Source of the DNA: Clitoria ternatea | Lineage: Eukaryota; Streptophyta; Magnoliopsida; Fabales; Fabaceae | Direction of reading: 5' to 3' | Length of the DNA stretch: 64,000 bases | Assembly (NCBI GenBank): GCA_037962975.1 | Contig: CM075673.1 | Location: 15,484,001-15,548,000, forward strand | Notes under the pieces: model-generated | What the model saw: the letters and a program-made list of their open reading frames with translations, nothing else | Told to the model about the DNA's origin: nothing | Databases searched by the model: none | Made by a program: the position numbers and the translations under genes | In this document: positions 61,561 to 64,000 of the stretch, piece by piece | Layout of the letters: each line of letters begins with the position of its first letter | How positions within the stretch are numbered: the first letter of the stretch is position 1

Positions 61561-62693
61561 GTCAACCCCAACCTTTACATCTCCTGCCAACAATGAGTTA
61601 ATTCGGACGAGACGTCCTGTTAACTCCACCAACCTTTACATCTCCTGTCCACCGACGGTCAACCCCAACCTTTACATCTCCTGTCAATCGAGAGTCAACC
61701 CCAACCTTTACATTTCCTGTCAACAGTGAGTTAATTCAGACGAGACGTCCTGTTAACTCCCCCAACCTTTACATTTCCTGTCAACCGAGGGTTAACCCCA
61801 ACCTTTACATTTCCTACCAATAGTGAGTTAATTCGGACGAGACGTCCTGTTAACTCCCCCAACCTTTACATTTCCTATCAACCGAGGGTCAACCCCAACC
61901 TTTACATTTCCTATCAACCGAGGGTCAACCCCAACCTTTACATTTCCTTCCAACAGTGAGTTAATTCGGACGAGACATCCTGTTAACTCCCCCAACCTTT
62001 ACATTTCCTGGCAACCGAGGGTCAACCCCAACTTTACATTTCCTGTCAACCGAGGGCCTCCCCCAACCTTTACATCTCCTGTCAACCGAGGGTCAACCCC
62101 AAACTTTACATCTCCTGTCAATCGAGGGTCAACCCCAACCTTTACATTTCCTGTCAACAGTGAGTTAATTCGGACGAGACGTCCTGTTAACTCCCCCAAC
62201 CTTTACATTTCCTGCCAACAGTGAGTTAATTCGGACGAGACGTCCTGTTAACTCCCCCAACCTTTACATTTCCTGGCAACCGAGGGTCAACCCCAACCTT
62301 TACATTTCCTGTCAACCGAGGGCCTCCCCCAACCTTTACATCTCCTATCAACCGAGGGTCAACCCCAACCTTTACATCTCCTGTCAATCGAGGGTCAACC
62401 CCAACCTTTACATTTCCTGTCAATAGTGAGTTAATTCAGACGAGACGTCCTGTTAACTCCCCCAACCTTTACATTTTCTGTCAACCGAGGGTCAACCCCA
62501 ACCTTTATATTTCCTGCCAATAGTGAGTTAATTCAGACGAGACATCCTGTTAACTCCCCCAACCTTTACATTTCCTGTCAACCGAGGGTCAACCCCAACC
62601 TTTACATTTCCTGTCAACCGAGGGTCAACCCCAACCTTTACATTTCCTGCCAACAGTGAGTTAATTCGGACGAGACGTCCTGTTAACTCCCCC
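61560..62693. repeat. Compound minisatellite: 61-bp hairpin units plus 36-bp units
   Basis: Nine 61-bp units contain ATTCGGACGAGACGTCC or a close variant, starting at 61601, 61734, 61831, 61964, 62168, 62229, 62434, 62531 and 62664. They are separated by 2, 1, 2, 4, 0, 4, 1 and 2 copies of a 36-bp unit (GTCAACCGAGGGTCAACC then CCAACCTTTACATTTCCT). Two four-unit blocks share a GGGCCTCCCCC variant at the same place, showing higher-order duplication. Confidence 0.93.
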
Positions 62694-62870
62694 AACCTTA
62701 GTGTTTCATGGGATGAAACCATTCCGAGTGAATTTCTTCCGAATGAAGGAATTCCGAACGGACAAAGGCTATGTTGAATCCTCTCAGAAAGATGTGCGCA
62801 GAATACCGAGACCGAGTCAGAATTAATAATCACTTCAATTATTGAGGCTTTCCACGTCACTATTCTAGCA
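62694..62870 (+). repeat. Possible start of the Ogre-like 3' LTR
   Basis: TGTTTCATGGGATG followed by CCGAGTGAATTTCTTCCG and TTCCGAACGG words, like the upstream LTR repeats. It is cut off after about 180 bp. The matching left end is absent from the 5' LTR, so this cannot be confirmed. Confidence 0.4.
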
Positions 62871-63180
62871 GATTCTTTTTCCTGATTTTGCTAAGTGGTG
62901 GACCCTCTCTATTGTCCTATCTTCTTTTCTTTTATTATCTTGTTTTATCCTTATATTTTAATATACGCACATTAGACTTCTTTATTCGTTCACTTCTTTT
63001 TCATGAACGAATTATGTCAAATCCTATTATTAGATTAGCTTGGAATTATGTGGGTGTCAACATCACCTTTAATCTTTTTCTTTTCCAATCATTATTGGAA
63101 ATTATCGATAAAAAGAGGAGACCAATCTTCATTTTTCTCTTTAACGTGAAAAGTTTGTAAGAGCTTTAGGAGAGAAAGTT

Positions 63181-64000
63181 GTGGACTATTCAGAACTAAA
63201 ATTCCAGTCGGAATTTGTGAGCTGTGTTTGGGTATAGCTTGAGGAACTCCTTATTTCCAGGTAGGGGGAGCGTTACATCTTAAATGCATGGTTTATGAAC
63301 GGATTCGGGATAATATTAAATCCTGAATATGAATATAATATGTGTGATATATCTGTCATATTTTTGTTCATATGTAATTGATGTTGTTATGTGATGTGTG
63401 AATTTATGTTTATTTCTATGCGTGAGATGCAGTAGGAAATACGTTGTTGATAAGTGATTGATGATGAGGATGATATGAATGCTATTCATGAATTTTTCAT
63501 GATATATGAATGCATGGGATGCAACTAATAAAGCATGGATGCTTATATGATGAACAAATATGAAATATGATGTGGTTTCGAGGATTCCACAAAAGACCTT
63601 GGGTGGGACTCAAGGCAAACCTCTTGAGCGGGGCTCGGGGTTTACCCGTGACACTACCGTTGTCGCTGGGAGTGATTATGTCACATGAGAGGGCAAACGG
63701 TTTGGTACCAGTAAAACGGCCGAATCAGCTGAGAGCTGAGTTATGGCTCGGGGAGCCAGTGTTGCAACACAAATTAAAAGACTTAATAATAGATCCATTT
63801 GATTACGCATATGTTTGTACTGATATGTTATTGAGCAATAACATGATGAATTGATCGGTTGATGTTATGAGATTATGTGATATGTTTGTTTAATATATAG
63901 TTATGAATTGGACTTTTAATCCGATTCAATAACTATCATTTGATATGTTTATGCTCACCCCCTACTGTTGTTATTTTTACAGTGGACATAGGACCCATCA
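63181..64000 (+). repeat. Gypsy-type LTR fragment, continues past the window
   Basis: Shares CCAGGTAGGGGGAGCGTTACA, GAGGATTCCACAAAAGACC, AATCAGCTGAGAGCTGAG and ATGCTCACCCC landmarks, in the same order, with the 43.7-kb solo LTR (44606, 45074, 45183, 45470). It lacks the 5' third of that LTR. The right end is outside the window. Confidence 0.75.

Larger units (their letters stand above)
51430..62870 (+). mobile_element. Degenerate non-autonomous Ogre/Tat-type LTR retrotransposon
   Basis: Diagnostic features are a PBS reading TGGCGACTCCACCGAGG (the tRNA-Arg-type site of Tat/Ogre elements) right after an LTR end at 55262, and a gag fragment with the Ogre-like YHTGAPGHSTKDC motif. No protease, RT, RNase H or integrase follows; about 5 kb of non-coding and minisatellite DNA does. 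The left LTR starts abruptly at 51430 and probably lacks its 5' end. A short stretch at 62694-62870 with CCGAGTGAATTTC words may be the start of the 3' LTR. Replication would need proteins in trans. Confidence 0.75.

Noticed and set aside
61560..62693. CRISPR-like repeat-spacer array
   Set aside because: The spacers are themselves tandem repeats, there are no cas genes, and the context is plant retrotransposon DNA.
61999..62860. Several minus-strand frames with GVDPRLTGDVKVG repeats
   Set aside because: These are translations of the 36- and 61-bp minisatellite; periodic protein repeats follow from the DNA array.

Overview
The window looks like plant nuclear DNA: AT-rich, intron-containing, and dominated by transposable elements. 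A legume (Fabaceae) is the most likely source, inferred from an Ogre/Tat-type element with its tRNA-Arg-like primer site, a Cassandra TRIM, and legume-style gypsy LTRs. I cannot name the species from sequence alone. No bacterial, organellar or viral genome features were seen.

Region 1 (about 0.6-6.4 kb) holds the only convincing host gene. It is a complete nine-exon minus-strand cellulose synthase-like A gene (glucomannan 4-beta-mannosyltransferase, CSLA9-like, 534 aa), with all GT2 catalytic motifs and clean GT-AG introns. Region 2 (6.4-20 kb) is AT-rich intergenic DNA with four 5'-truncated LINE tails in opposing orientations, a 193-bp tandem duplication, and an 829-bp non-autonomous hAT element with an 8-bp target duplication. 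Region 3 (20-23 kb) is a gypsy-type LTR-like sequence into which a complete Cassandra TRIM (5S-rRNA-like LTRs, TSD GACAG) has inserted. Region 4 (24.6-26 kb) has a long AAT microsatellite, a MITE candidate and a 97-bp tandem duplication.

Region 5 (26.09-31.26 kb) is a nearly intact Reina-like chromovirus-type Ty3/gypsy element: identical 284-bp LTRs, TSD CTACC, and one polyprotein frame broken by a single in-frame TAG. Region 6 (36.65-43.02 kb) is a Ty1/copia element: 213-bp LTRs with 4 differences, TSD CTATC, separate gag and pol frames, several breaks, and a leader containing repeated covarying hairpins plus a tRNA-like segment. Region 7 (43.70-50.32 kb) is a nest of two solo LTRs: a 3.6-kb solo LTR (TSD TGTGT) inside a 3.0-kb solo LTR (TSD CAATG).

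Region 8 (51.4-62.9 kb) is a degenerate, non-autonomous Ogre/Tat-type element: partial LTR, PBS, broken gag, no pol, and several minisatellite arrays. Its most striking property is a dispersed stem-loop family. The inner stem is RGACG/CGTCY with an NGA triloop, and the outer stems differ from copy to copy yet remain base-paired. About seven copies lie outside the arrays (six upstream of the primer site) and nine lie in a 61/36-bp array near the 3' side. Region 9 (63.2-64.0 kb) is another gypsy LTR fragment running off the window.

The transposons share no pathway with the CSLA gene. The layout is a single wall-polysaccharide gene beside a layered, nested retrotransposon block whose relative insertion order can be read from target duplications and LTR divergence.
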